64,000 nucleotides of DNA from Costus lasius (Eukaryota > Streptophyta > Magnoliopsida > Zingiberales > Costaceae). A program made the position numbers and the translations under genes. This document shows, piece after piece, positions 23,526 to 35,749 of this stretch. The notes beneath the pieces were generated by a model. It ran no database searches, was not told the origin of the DNA, and saw only the letters and a program-made list of their open reading frames with translations. Positions within the stretch are counted from its first letter, which is position 1. Each line of letters begins with the position of its first letter. The stretch covers positions 104,497,565 to 104,561,564 of the forward strand of contig CM050451.1 in assembly GCA_027563935.2 (NCBI GenBank), written 5' to 3'.

Positions 23526-23888
23526 GTGAGCTTCGATCTGAGCAAGCTCGTCCTCACGACTGGCGCCAGCTCGGCCAATGAGATCTTAATGTTTTGCCTA
23601 GCTAAACCAGGGGAAGCGTTCCTTGTCCATGGAAGCGTAGCTTGAGGGTGAAGGGGCTTGCGGAGCGGCACCAGGAGCTACATCGTGGAGAACCGGAAGC
23701 GACATGCGGAGCGGCACCAGAAGCTCGTGCGAGGGCTCCGACGGATAGGGATCAGCTGCTTGCATAGCAACGAGGGCCTGTTCTGCTTGGTTGACATGAG
23801 GCATTTGATGGAGGCAAGCACGTTTGAGGCAGAGATGGAGCTGTGGAAGAAGGTGGTGCGCCAGGCGGTGCTTGAAAATCTTCATTAA
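23526..23888 (+). pseudogene. Captured ACC synthase fragment
   Basis: ACC synthase makes the ethylene precursor ACC from S-adenosylmethionine. 23526-23642 reads [17 protein letters not shown] followed by [13 protein letters not shown], the well-known ACS segment ahead of the PTPYYP motif, and then stops. In another frame, 23690-23888 reads '[20 protein letters not shown]', [14 protein letters not shown] and [12 protein letters not shown], near the ACS C-terminus. The PLP-lysine region between them is missing, so an internal deletion occurred. It sits inside a Tourist-like element, with no transposase, as in transposon gene capture. It is far too short to be active. Confidence 0.85.
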
Positions 23889-24616
23889 AGTGGTAGTTGC
23901 TAAATTTGAAAGGCATATTTAGGAAGAGAAAACCTCTTTGAATTTTCTTGCTTCAGATAACGTATGGTGATGTTAATGAAGCATATGAGAAATACATAGA
24001 AAAACAAACCTATGTAATATAGGAAAAGAAAATATGGTACACTTATAACTTATATTATTTAGTATTTGTGCATGATGGATGATATAACTAAATCTTATGT
24101 TTTTTTATGTGGCTTAGAATAAGCAGATTCCTATTAAGTTTTAACTTAGATAAAATAATGTCAAAGAAACAAGTGTCACTTAATTGCTAAACATAATAAT
24201 CATATTTAGTTATTTGTTACTCTTTCTCTTATATATCTATTATTTGACAAGTCTATCTCCCAAGTAGACTCTATGGAGATAGATATGCTTTGTAATTAGA
24301 TTATTTTGAGTATCATGACATCACATATGTAATAGGGTATGTGATTTGATTATTTAAATATTATATTTAATATGATATTAGACTTAAATATTATTTTATA
24401 TGTGAGAAATATCATTTGTGTTGTATGAGAAAAATATTGTTGAAATATTTATTTTTGTTAAAAATTTCTGCTTAATATAACAGCACAACATTTTTATTCT
24501 GCTAATCAGCGCATATAGTTTCCCTACAACTTTCTGCTTCTCTAGCCAGCTACCTTTCAACTAGCAATTCTTCAGCCAGCAAAAGCTAGAAGCAGAATCA
24601 GCCCCAAAACTGGCCC

Positions 24617-25015
24617 TTAGTTATCTTATAAGCTAGTTTGAGCTAATGACAATGGCTAATAGGATGTGGATTATTGTAATTTTAATGACAATACTAAAGG
24701 TGTTTGTGAAGTTAATATCCAACTTTTGAAAATAAAAAATCCTTAGCACCCATCACTAGCTATCTTCATATTATGATATTAAACCCATAAATGAACCTTC
24801 CACAGATAGCAATGCTTCTAGGGTAAGCATAGACATTATTTTAAGTGAATAAAAAACTGAATACAAAATAATGATATTTGATAAAGAGTTACAATTGTTC
24901 AATCCCTTTTACATTGTTAAGATTATTTAATAAACAAAGAGATTATCCTCAAGAGTACTCGTCAATCACTAAGATACCTAACTAGCCAATCCAAGCTCAA
25001 TCTTAGCAAATAGTT
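24617..25015 (+). repeat. Duplicated segment A, right part
   Basis: It matches 32787-33410 apart from the MITE inserted there: 'ataagctagtttgagcta', 'aatggctaataggatg', 'gcacccatcactag' and 'caatcttagcaaatagttta' are shared. At 24743-24745 it keeps TTA where the other copy has the MITE. Confidence 0.85.
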
Positions 25016-25340
25016 TAGGGCGTGGCTCCCTCTTGGATGGCGTCCGGTGAACGATTGCGAGTTCGCCGGCACATCCTTTGTTTCAGACAAGGTCAGGCTC
25101 GGCCGGTCAATTCTCCCAAGCTCAGGGGAGCCTACGGCTACTGTTCAGTTGCCTCATTTTTTGTATGCACACCTCTCGTAGGTTTCGAACGCAATTCTCA
25201 TTCCTAGCCAATCTTCTGCGGTCGGTCGGTGTATTCCCTTCTCCGACTCCTCGAGCTCCGCACTCCTGATTGAGTTGTCATTCTTAGCCAATGACTTCTC
25301 GCCCCTCTCCACGCTCCGGTCAAGTGCGTCAGTCTTGAGT
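25016..25340. other. Unassigned GC-rich stretch
   Basis: No recognised domain. The composition changes sharply from the AT-rich duplicated segment to about 50 percent GC at 25018, so it is probably another old insertion or captured piece. Its short plus-strand ORFs show no family motif. Confidence 0.3.
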
Positions 25341-26236
25341 AAGGGTGAGCATTAATCGGTAATTACTGAATTTTACCAATTTTATCAAAGGCAAAGGTAA
25401 AATAGATTCAGTAAATTGGTAATTGGTATGGTAAAAAAATTCATGATATTTAGTAATCGGTACAGTAAAAAAAATTTTAGTTCGGTAAAAAGCCGGCGTC
25501 GATTTTCTCGATTCATGAGTCTTGAGTCATGTCTGATTTGGGGATTTGCCGTAATCCCCAATTCTCGCAAATTGCAAGGTGCAGGCTCCTCTCCTCGGCA
25601 GATCGGCATCGGCTCGCCCAGTCGCCCTCCCTCGCCACTAACAACGACTCTCACAGACTCGCAATCGCAGGCAAAAATTTTGGAGAAGTGGACTACTGGA
25701 CTACAATTTTGGAGCAATGGAGCCATGGAGCAGTGGAGTCGTGGAGACGTGGAGCTGTGGTCCTGTGGAGTGGAATTCTAGAGCTTAGGTTGTTATGTAG
25801 TATTGAAGTTTTTATTGTTGTGATATTTTGGATATGTTGAAAACTTAAAATATTTTGGATATAATGATGTATTGTTTGGCTGTTGGCTGTTGCAAACTTG
25901 CAATTGTAAATTTATTACTTTTGGATGTATTGAAGTATCCAAATATTTTGGATTTATTGCTGGATTTTATTTATAGATTTCTTTGGTGAGAAATTGAAAA
26001 TGTCTGTTGTGATTTGATGCTGAAATTGCTAGATCTTATTTATAGATTTATTTGTTGATAACTTAGATTATTGCTAACTTTAATTTACAAATTTATTTGA
26101 TGAGAAATTGAGCATGTGTTTTTAAGTTACTAAGTGAAAAGATCTCACTTATGCTGCATACGGTAAAACTAAAATCCATTTGATGTCCACCTGTATAGAA
26201 CATGCACCGTGTTCAAAAGAAGAAATCAAAGATATA

Positions 26237-28127
26237 GGCCTGTTTGAGGCTGATTTTACTTCTGGCTTTTGCTGGTTGAAAGGTAGCTGGCTGAGAAAGC
26301 AGAAGTTGTTTTTGAAATTATAAGTGCTGGTCAGCAGAATAAAATTACTGTGCAATTATATTAAATAGAAATTTTTAATAAAATAAATATTCCATCAATA
26401 ATTATTTCATACAACATAAATATTATTTTTCACATACAAAATAATATTAAATTTTAATATCATGTTAAATATAATATTTAAATAATTAAAATTTTTAACT
26501 TCATCAGACCAAAAATATATATGTAAAAAGAAATTATTTAAGAGGCAAGACTCAAACTTTAAAAATCAATTCATTGAGCTATATCTAAATTATAATTAAA
26601 TTCGTTTAAGTAAGATCAAATATAGAGAGAGTAATTAAGCTCAATTTAAATTAAATTAATTATCATTTGAAAGGAAATGGGAGGAAGAAGATACAATACA
26701 AACTAAATTAATTGTCAATTAGATTAAATAAATTTTCATTTAGATTAAATTAAGCTCAATGTATGTTTCCCCTCTCTGCTTCGTGGTGATGGGTTCTTGC
26801 AGTGCGTGATGGCTGCCTGAATCGTGATCTGTAGCTCCTCCACCATGCTGCTGTCGGAGGAGGAGAAGGTCGCCGCCGCGATCCTCCCTCTGGTTCGAGT
26901 GGCCGTTGGAGTACGGACGACGATGGAGGTCGCTACCACGCTTCTCCCTCTCCCCTCTGCAGAGAAGCATCGGCGCCTCCATCAAGCTCGCATACTTCCT
27001 TAGCAGCGTCGCCCCTCCTCCTCCTGCTTCTCTCCAGCAGCGTCGCCCCTCTTCCGCGGGCGGCCGAGGACGAAGAAAGAGGCGAAGTTCTTGCTGCCCT
27101 TGGCGCAGGAGCTGGACGTTAGAGAGGAGTAGGAGGTCGGTGAGGTGGTCGGCGGTCAGCAGTCGGCGGTCAGCGGTCGGCGGTCGGCGAGGAGCAAGAG
27201 GTCGGTGGGCATAGTTATGCGAGGTGCTGGAAGGGCATCAAGAGGAGCTTGCAGGGCGCTGGAAGTTGGCGTCGAGAGAGTTGCGGGGTGCTGGAAGCAT
27301 GTATTTATGGACTAATACTAATAGAGCAAGTAGCACTAATCACCAATTAAGTAAAAACACAGCAATAATAGCACAATAAGAACACCAAATTTTACGTGGA
27401 AAACCCTTTAAAAATAAAGGGAAAAACCACGGGGCAAAATCCATCAAGAGGCTTCACTAATCAATGAGAGAGCTACACCAAGTCTTCTCTAGCCACACAC
27501 TAGAGGTAAAACATCAACATACATCAAGAATAACAACTTCTTGGAATACTAAACAGCATATGGCCATCATCAACTAGGATGGAAACCAAAACTAAGTGGA
27601 AAGATTGGAGAAATCTCACCAAAATTCGTCAGGAAAGAACAGATCAAAAAGCGACCTTTGAGAACTCGAAATCAAGATCTGACCATTCAGAATCTAGGAA
27701 GATGAGTCCTTAGCTTGTCTGCAAATTTTCAACTCGATCCAACGGTGCTTTCTTCAGATTGTCCACTTGATCGAATGCTATCCAGTTTTCTCCAAATCCT
27801 CTCAACTAGGGTTTTCTCTCTTAATTTCTCTCAAAAACGCCTCCTCACTTTTGGCTGCCCCCACCACTTCAAAAGTTAACCCTAGCTCTCAAAAATAAGT
27901 AACTAAAATACCCTCAAGTTGAGTATATTAACCAAATTGCTATCGTACCAAAAATTAAGCCATCCTCCATATAGGAGGGAAACTCATCTAACAGTATCCA
28001 TCTGATTATGTGAGGCAGCCGGATTTTGCTGGTGTACCCAGCAGAATCAACTCCAAACCACATTAGAAACTTAAAATCTGCTAGCCGCACCTGCAGAATC
28101 AGGCGGCCAGCAGCCCCAGACCAACCC
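26237..28127. mobile_element. Second Tourist-like element with GC-rich cargo
   Basis: Left end GGCCTGTTTGAGGCTG, right end CAGCCCCAGACCAACCC. These are imperfect inverted repeats flanked by ata (26234-26236 and 28128-28130). Both ends resemble those at 17229 and 24616, and the 'gcagaatcaggcggccagcag' type subterminal words are shared. Inside are a GC-rich block (about 26790-27240) that looks gene-derived but that I cannot identify, and copia-LTR-like sequence (about 27303-27990). Confidence 0.6.
27303..27990. repeat. Copia-LTR-like segment
   Basis: The phrases 'ttttacgtggaaaaccc' and 'gggaaaaaccacggggca' match those at about 17808-17845 in the copia LTR. The remainder differs, so it is a relative and not the same family. 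Ends and target duplication could not be fixed. Confidence 0.5.
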
Positions 28128-28799
28128 ATAATTTTTATAAAAAGAAAATACAATCTTTAAAAAGAGATTATATAAGATGTTGAAATTTGGACTATAGTCT
28201 ATAACGATAGAAAACAATTTTCCGCTAGCAGTTAAGGGAAGTGAAAGTTATCTTCAAGTCTTCAACAATCAACACTTTGCTTGAACAAATTAAATAAAGG
28301 AAAACACTAAAGCAGCTAGCTCTTGATCTTTTGCATCTAAATTTGTCTCAATTCTTTCGGTCTTTCCCTCCTGGCTCCACTCTTCTCTGAAATGTTAGAA
28401 TTCAAATTGTGATATATAAGTTGCAGCAAATAATAGCAAGCTTCAGTACGTTATTGATTTATTATTTCTCATAAATGTAGATTAAAAAACCAAGAAATAC
28501 TTTTTTCAAAAAAATAATTTACTGAATGAAATAATATCTTGATAAATATTAATCAATTTATAATATTATTAATAAATATTGTTTATATTACAAAAATATA
28601 TAACAATAGTAAAATCAGTAATTTACCAATTTTAAATCGGTAAAATTGATAAATTATCGATCAATAATTTTTCAATTGGTAACAGTAATGATAATAAAAT
28701 TTTTTTTGATAAAACTAGTAATCGATAAATTAATAAACAGTAAATCAATAATTACGAAATGCTCACTTTGGCCCTGAGCCGCATGATTTTATAATTCGT

Positions 28800-29661
28800 G
28801 AAAAACATATTAAGATATTTTCTCTCCCCTCTCCTCCTCTCTTATCCGGCCCATCAACTACTCTGCGTGCAGCTATCACTGAACTCATAGTTGTTTAGTG
28901 TTAAATTTCAGTTAATTTATATAAAAGATATAGTCTATTACCTTTACTCTTTTAGCGGCTTAAAATATTTATTGAAAATATTAATTATTTTTTGGTTAAT
29001 TATCATTTTAATGTATTAGACGATAAATTTATAAAAAAATTAAAGTGAGTTTAGACCATAAATACAACACAGCTGTGCCATTATGGTAGAGATTGCTCGT
29101 TGGTAGGTAGGTTAATCATGTGCAAAAAGTAAAAGAAAAAAAAATCTGGCCAACTCAACGCACAATTGGCCAACCTGCCACTGAGAAAGCACTGGGATTG
29201 AATTAATAGGAAACCCGAAAGCGTTGATTTGGCCTCTTCTGTTCAGCTGGTCAAGTTACTCTTCAAATTCTCTTACTTACACGATGAGGACAATTCCCAA
29301 ATTTTTCGTCCACCCAAATTATCAAATTCCTGGGCACAAGTTGGCGTTTTTCCCAAGTTGGCCGACATATCATGTCAGCCCAGTTTCAATAATTGGAAAA
29401 TTCAAGATCAGGGATAATCAATAAATATTAGTATATTTGATCTGATGCTGGTTCTTCCATGTCCATGTCCATTGGCATTGACTAATGCAGTCAATGACTT
29501 TGGCATCGCTCTTAGGTTACATATAGTATTCTGGGTGGAATTGATTAGAGCAACCTTCATATCGTGGAGTCAGATTGAAGTCTCTCTCTATCTCTATTTT
29601 TCATTTTATTTTTCATACAAGTTCCATCGCTGCCTCATCCGCCTGCACTCTTTCTTGCTGT
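28800..29661. other. Presumed promoter and leader of the NLR gene
   Basis: AT-rich DNA with no repeat or gene identified. An upstream in-frame ATG-like position at 29575 would add 29 hydrophobic residues before the conserved NLR start, but it is not an ATG in the DNA (it reads TTG), so 29662 is preferred. Confidence 0.4.
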
Positions 29662-32499
29662 ATGGGTGGCGACGTTCTTTCAGCCTTCCTGCAAGTCGTG
29701 TTCCAGACAGCTTTTACTTTGTTGTTGGAAGAGGTGAAATTGGTGCATGGGCTGGAGGAAGAAGCAAAGAAATTGGTCACCGAAGTTCGCATCATTAAAG
29801 CTACCCTGACGGAAGCTCAAAGGGTGGACAACAAGGAAGATTCATTGGAATTGTGGCTGAAGGAACTGACGGACTTCGCCTACAGAGCGGTGGACGAACT
29901 GGAAGTGCTTGATTACGAGGACCAGCGACAGAAACTGGTACACATGGCACAGGTACGCCAAGCTGTATCCTTGATAAACCCAAAGCGTATCGTATTTCGG
30001 CACAAAATATCCCATAAGATTCAAAGTCTGGTCAGGGAGCTTAAACAACTCATGCAGACAGCCAAATCACTTCGTTCAAGAATTCTCGACAGTGGGAAAC
30101 ACCAGGTAGAGGGCGATCAGTCTTTCGTGAGCACCTCGCTCCCGCCACCATCTGTATATGGTCGGGAGGGCGACACGCGCGCCATCTTGCAAATGCTACT
30201 CGGAGGTAATGCCATATCTGGAAGCAGTGTATCTGCGATCGCCATACACGGTGACTGCGGTATTGGGAAGACAGCCCTTGCTCAGATCGTCTACAATGAT
30301 GAGAATGCGGTGAGGAGGTTTCCGCTCAGATCTTGGGTCGATGTTTCACAGGATTTCAGTATAAGAAGACTCACTAAAGCTATCATCGAATCCATAGATG
30401 GTCATGCACCCAACAACATGTTAAACATGGATAGCCTTCAGAAACTACTACAACAGAAGCTGACTGGGAGAAGGTTCCTCCTTGTCTTAGACAATGTCTG
30501 GAACGAAAAACCAGAAGAATGGCACAAGTTTCATCTGCCCTTACTCTGTGGAGCTGAAGGGAGTAAGATATTAGTGACCACCAGGAGTATGACAGTCGCG
30601 GCCACGGTGGGTTCTAAGTTACCCTACAAATTGCAGCGCTTATCAGATGACGAATGCTGGAGCTTGTTCTGTGAGAAGGCAGGAGCTCACAATTTATATC
30701 GACACTCTGATATGGCTGACACTGCAAAAGAAATCCTGAATAGGTGCTGGGGTTTGCCTATGCTAGCAATAAGCATTGGCAATCAGCTGAGCAAAGAAAA
30801 AGATAGGAGGAAATGGATATCCAATTTAAGGAGCAACAAACATGGTATATCTGGTTATGATGACGATTTTGCGCGGTCAATTCGCTTGAACTATCAGCAA
30901 TTGCCTGCACATCTTAAGCCATGCTTTGCGTATTGTGCCATTATTCCCAAAGGGTTTCAGTTTGAGAAGGAGCTCATGGTCCAATTCTGGATGGCACTCA
31001 ACTTATTCCAGCCCGAGCCCGAAGGCTTGGGCAGCAACTACTTTGATTTCCTGGTCGGAAGGTCTCTATTTGAGCAATCTGTATTTGATGATACAACAGG
31101 CAGACGTAGATATCATATGACCGAGGTTCATCATTATCTCGCCCAGTTAGTATCAGGTGATGAATGTTTGATTCTACGCATAGGCATTCCTTGTGGAGAG
31201 AAAGCACGGCATGTGTCTCTAATTTGCAGCCAGTTTGAATCAAACGCTGTGATGCCATCCAATACTGCTGCACAAGCTGACATTTTTGAGAAAATATATC
31301 ATTGCACGGGTTTGCACACTCTTATAGTCCTCGGCGGAAACAGAGCCTATGATATGAAGGTCCCTGATAAACTCGCATCGCAACTTCCAAGACTCCGTAT
31401 TCTAGATCTGAGCAATTGTGGTTTGAAGCTGCTACCTGAATCGCTCGGTGATTTGAAGCACCTTCGTTGTCTCCAGCTTCGCGACACAAATATATTGAGA
31501 CTTCCTAATTCACTTGGTCGCCTCTATAATCTACAGACGTTGGGACTAAGAAATTGTTATTCTCTAGAGGAGCTTCCTTCAGATACCAAAAACCTCCTCA
31601 AACTTCGTCATCTTGATCTGCATATTGATGAAGATTCAGTGGAATCAGTAACGAGACTGAAATCTATGCCGCCGAAGATAGGACTATTAACCAATCTCTT
31701 GACATTGACAAGATTTGTGCTAGGCACCGATTGTCGGCTAGGAGAGCTGAAAGACTTGAACAAACTTGAAGGGGAACTCATCATCTCAAACCTCCATCTG
31801 GTTAGCAATGTAGAAGATGCCAAGGGGGCAAACTTGACAAGCAAGATAAACATTCAAAATTTACAATTGCAATGGGACAATAGATATCCTGCCAGACTAG
31901 TAAGAAATGACAAAAGCATTCTCAGTTATCTCAAACCTCATAAAAACCTCGAGAAGCTCACACTAGTAGGCTACACGGGTCCATCATTTCCATCATGGTT
32001 AAGTGATGCTACTTTGAGTAATCTCGCAATATTACGTCTCACCGACTGTAATGATTGCAAAAGCCTTCATCTACTAGGGTGTTTGCCTATGCTGCATGAA
32101 CTTGAGATAAAAAATATGAAAAAGGTAAAAGTTGTGGATTGCAAATTCTTCTGCAACAGAGATGGCATGGTCCCTAACTTCCCTAACTTGGAGTAGCTGG
32201 TCTTCGATCACATGCCAAGTTTTGAGGCCTGGGATGCAGATGCAGATTGTTCACTTCCTTCTCTTTCCCATCTTGAAATCAAAGATTGCACTGCTCTGCA
32301 TCAACTTGTCCATGATCTTCCTTCACTGTCAAAGTTAAAAATACAAGGATGCCCAGGCTTGATTAGTTTGCAAAGATTCCCAAGGCTCACGTCCCTGGAA
32401 GTTGCAAGAAGTGGTGAATGGATTTTCAGCTATATGCCTTATCTTTCTGGATTGGCAGACTTGAGGATAGATGACCAACTACTTATCTCCAGAAACTAG
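29662..32499 (+). pseudogene. CC-NBS-LRR (NLR) disease-resistance gene with a premature stop
   Basis: A cytoplasmic immune receptor of the RGA/Rx-like class. The start at 29662 (MGGDVLSAFLQ) gives an 844-residue protein up to TAG at 32194-32196. The same frame then stays open to 32499 (945 codons in all). Order: Rx-type coiled coil (1-130), P-loop GDCGIGKTALAQ (about 197), kinase-2 LLVLDNVWNE (about 273), RNBS-B GSKILVTTRS, GLPM box (364), RNBS-D HLKPCFAYCAIIPKGF, MHD position (486), and LRRs from about 573. The context FPNLE-stop-LVFDHMPSFEAW shows a conserved Glu codon turned into TAG. The MHD box reads MTE. The LRR is short even with the tail. It could be expressed as a truncated receptor; pseudogene is more likely. 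Confidence 0.85.
32194..32196 (+). other. In-frame TAG within the LRR region
   Basis: A stop in an otherwise continuous LRR frame. The next codons read LVFDHMPSFEAW, the usual continuation after FPNLEE in this receptor class, so GAG to TAG is the simplest change. Confidence 0.9.
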
Positions 32500-32700
32500 T
32501 CAGCTACATCTTGATACCTCGCTATACAGGGCCAGACACAAGATGAAAGTACAACCCAAAATAATTCATTTACTAAGCCTTCAATAACGATAAATGATGG
32601 CTCCTATGCTACTTACTCACTTTGCTATGATGGAGATTGTATCTAATTGTATGTTTTGTGAGTTTGATGCCAAGAAATAAGCCTAGTGCACCAACATATG

Positions 32701-33420
32701 TGATAGCAAATTCAATTCTACGTGTACTTAATAAATCACCAATATGTGTGTCATTATTTGTAGCTTCGAATGCTATTAACACATATTTAGTTATTTTATA
32801 AGCTAGTTTGAGCTAAGACAATGGCTAATAGGATGCGCATTATTGTAAATTTAATGACAATAGTAAAGGTGTTTGTGAAGTTAATATCTAACATTAAAAA
32901 CCTTTAGGGCCTGTTTTATTGAGGGCAAGAAAAAAAAAAGAAGAGTAAAGAAGAAAGTAAGAAAAATGAGTGGGAAGAAAAATGATGAAGTTGGCAGCAA
33001 GAGTGGAGGAGAAAAGTGTTTTCTCCCTCTGTTGGAGAGAATGTAAAAGGGAAGAAAATTGGCCTATTTTTCTTTCTCTCCAATAAATCAAGAGAAAAAT
33101 AAGATTTCTTTCCTTTGCTCCCCAATAAAATAGGCTCTTAGTATCTTAGTAGCACCCATCACTAGTTATCTTCATATTATGATATTAAACCCCTAAATGA
33201 ACCTTCCATAATAGCAATGCTTCTAGGGTAAACCATAGACAAATACTTTAAGTCAATAAAAAACTGAGCACAAAATAATGCTACTCAATATGTGATAAAG
33301 AGTTACAATTGTTCAACGCCTTTGACATTGTTAAGATTATTTAATAAATGAAGACATTATCCTCTAATGGCCAATCACTAAGATACCTAACTACGCTCAA
33401 TCTTAGCAAATAGTTTAGTT
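32701..33420 (+). repeat. Duplicated segment B
   Basis: A second copy of 16990-17085 plus 24617-25015, lying just downstream of the NLR. It lacks the Tourist-like element (TTA kept at 32787-32789) but carries its own MITE at 32907-33137. Confidence 0.85.
32907..33137. mobile_element. Tourist-like MITE, 231 bp
   Basis: Inverted ends GGGCCTGTTTTATTGAGG and CCCCAATAAAATAGGCTC, with TTA at 32904-32906 and 33138-33140. The interior is purine-rich, without coding capacity. The matching position in segment A (24743-24745) has a single TTA. Confidence 0.88.
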
Positions 33421-35650
33421 CCTAAAATAGCACCTAAAACATTAGTTAAGAAGAAGGGCTCATCTTCTTTGCACCTTGCACAACATTGTCATTGGGTTTG
33501 ATTATCTTGAAGATGATTAATTGACTTTCCCAATATTGAAAAACATCCTTGAACATCCAACCACCCAATGTATGATATGAATAATGAATTCCAATATTTT
33601 GCCCTAACAGTATGTGTTCTTAAAACATCATTAGTGACTTCCTAGTGTAGGAACTCCATGAGGATGGATCTATTGGACACCACGCTACACATTGACATAT
33701 GGTGAACATCTCTCCTTCCCTCTCTGATGTCTATGATTGGATTGACTCTTAACACTATAAATTATGATGCCCTAATTTAGTTTTATAAAAAAAAAGGTGC
33801 AGTAGAATTATTTGTACATATATTATAAATAAAATAAATTAACGTTTGTGTACCTAAAATTAGGCCCATACATATATACTCCTTATGGTATCTTTATTTC
33901 CATATTTGGCCCATCCATATTGTCAAGACTTGGGCCATATACATTGTCCATGCTAGACCCAAGCCTTTTATTACTTTAACAAATGGCAACATAATATTTA
34001 AATATATAAATAATTTTACTTTTTTTCAATATAAATAATTTTAACAAATGGTAACATTGTATTTAGAGATCCCAACTAAAATTATATCTAACCCAACAGA
34101 TGTTATTGTTATTTTTTAAAAAAAATAAAATAAAATATTTAGCATAATGTTTGCAGAGGATATTTATAAGCCATTTATTATTCAATTGGTAATGGGTGTG
34201 CATTGTTTAAATATATAAATTATTTTGATTTATTTAACAATTAATCCAAAAAACATTTATATTATTTATAAAAAAATAATTCATATAAAATTTAAATAAT
34301 CTAATTCAATCCGTGAAGTGCAAATTGTGCGGGAATGAATGGAGTTGTTTTCAACAAAGACTTTTAATCATTACGACTTATGTGCAACTAGATTTTGATT
34401 TTTCTTGAAATTAATCCACAAATCTCACAGATTTTGACTTTTAATCATTTTGATTTTTCAAATAATCCATGAAATAAATTCAATAGAGCATTTAATGCCA
34501 ACCGTGTGACGTGGTGACCTTTATTCCATGTTTTCCTTAAATCAATTAATTTCAAACAACCCTATCAACGTCAATTGAGATCAGCGCCACCTCATTCCCT
34601 TGACTCTTTCTAATTTATTTAATTTCAATCAAGAGCATAACGCTATAAGAAAGTGACTCATAACCTCTCTACTTAATTTTTTTTTAATTTATTCTACTCA
34701 AAATATTTGATGGACTATTATATTAATAGCATATTAAATATGAATAATTAATACTATACATATTTCAATAAAAATATATTTTGTTAATTTTTTTTTAAAA
34801 AAATAAATGTACAAAATGAACAAATCGTTGGACATGGCTATCAATTGTCCATGTCTTCGGATTGAAGGCATAAATATACTCTGACACTTAATTAAATGCA
34901 CATATGGACATGAAAATGATTTAAATGCTCCACATTATTTCCAATTTCTTGCATTTGTGATTTGGTGAGACACGACATTAAGAAAAATAAATGAGAAAAC
35001 ACACGGGGCCGGTCGTAGCCGTTTGGTGAGACCGAGCTTTCAATGCTTTATCGTTCGGTGGAATCGATCCACACTACTCCTACTTTAATTGAACCCGTCG
35101 CGCTTGTCTCCTACTCGAATGGAACCAAATGTCCAACCCCATGTCCTTTGATTGAAATCTTTAGGGTCAGACAACGACTTGGACTACTGTGGTCAACGCT
35201 TCCAGTTCGAAGATGACTCAGCGGGCTTAACGAGGCTGTAAAAAAGCCAATCGTGGCAAATTGATGCTACAGTCAACGGATTGGACCTGTGTGTCTGTTT
35301 CGTTTACTTTAAGAAAACACTCGCGCATTTATAATTTAGTTCCGGATTAGCTTGCTTATTCATTAAGAATAGTAAAACGATTATGATCGCTGTCGTATAT
35401 GCATTCTTTGCTGCAATTGATGTAAGGTTTAGGTTAATGTGTGCCATCAAGAATCCGATTGGAAATCGTCTTCCTCTTCCATTAATGTTCTTGATTGATC
35501 ATTTGACCGATGCAAATGTCATCACATTAAGTCAAAAATATCATTTTTGTTAAAACTAAATCATTAAAAGGTGCTTACGACGTCTGTGTACTCTCTGTTC
35601 CTGTGTAAGCGTGACAAGAACCAATTAATTTATCAGGAGAGGGTGAACAA
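33421..35650. other. AT-rich intergenic DNA
   Basis: No gene, RNA or clear transposon was recognised. Long A and T runs occur around 33780-34300 and 34660-34810. GC content rises after about 34980 toward the leader of the MCTP gene. Confidence 0.5.
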
Positions 35651-35749
35651 AATCGCGCTGAGCAATCACGGACAAGCAAGATCACTTTTTTCTTCTTTTT
35701 TATTTTTTGAAAAAAAGTTAAAAAATTTTAAGATGAGAGGATGAAAAAA

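Larger units (their letters stand above)
17229..24616. mobile_element. Tourist/PIF-Harbinger-like element carrying captured gene pieces
   Basis: Left end GGGCTGGTTTGGGGCTG (17229) and right end CAGCCCCAAAACTGGCCC (24616) are inverted repeats, flanked by TTA on both sides (17226-17228 and 24617-24619), the target duplication of PIF/Harbinger elements. Removing the nested copia element leaves about 1.75 kb. There is no transposase. The contents are a low-complexity GC-rich block (17340-17630), an ACC synthase fragment (23526-23888) and AT-rich arms. Subterminal 'ccagcagaatca' words are shared with the element at 26237-28127. A probable empty site exists at 32787-32789. Confidence 0.8.
25341..28769. 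mobile_element. Possible hAT-like element defined by inverted ends
   Basis: Left AAGGGTGAGCATTAATCGGT (25341) resembles the reverse complement of the right end, AAAGTGAGCATTTCGTAATT (28769). Both are followed by AT-rich 'aattac' and 'ggtaa' words. No convincing 8-bp target duplication was found and there is no transposase. The Tourist-like element at 26237-28127 lies inside. A similar right end occurs near 49980-50035. Confidence 0.35.

Noticed and set aside
29575..29661. N-terminal extension of the NLR by 29 residues
   Set aside because: The first codon is TTG, not ATG, and the conserved coiled coil starts at the ATG at 29662.
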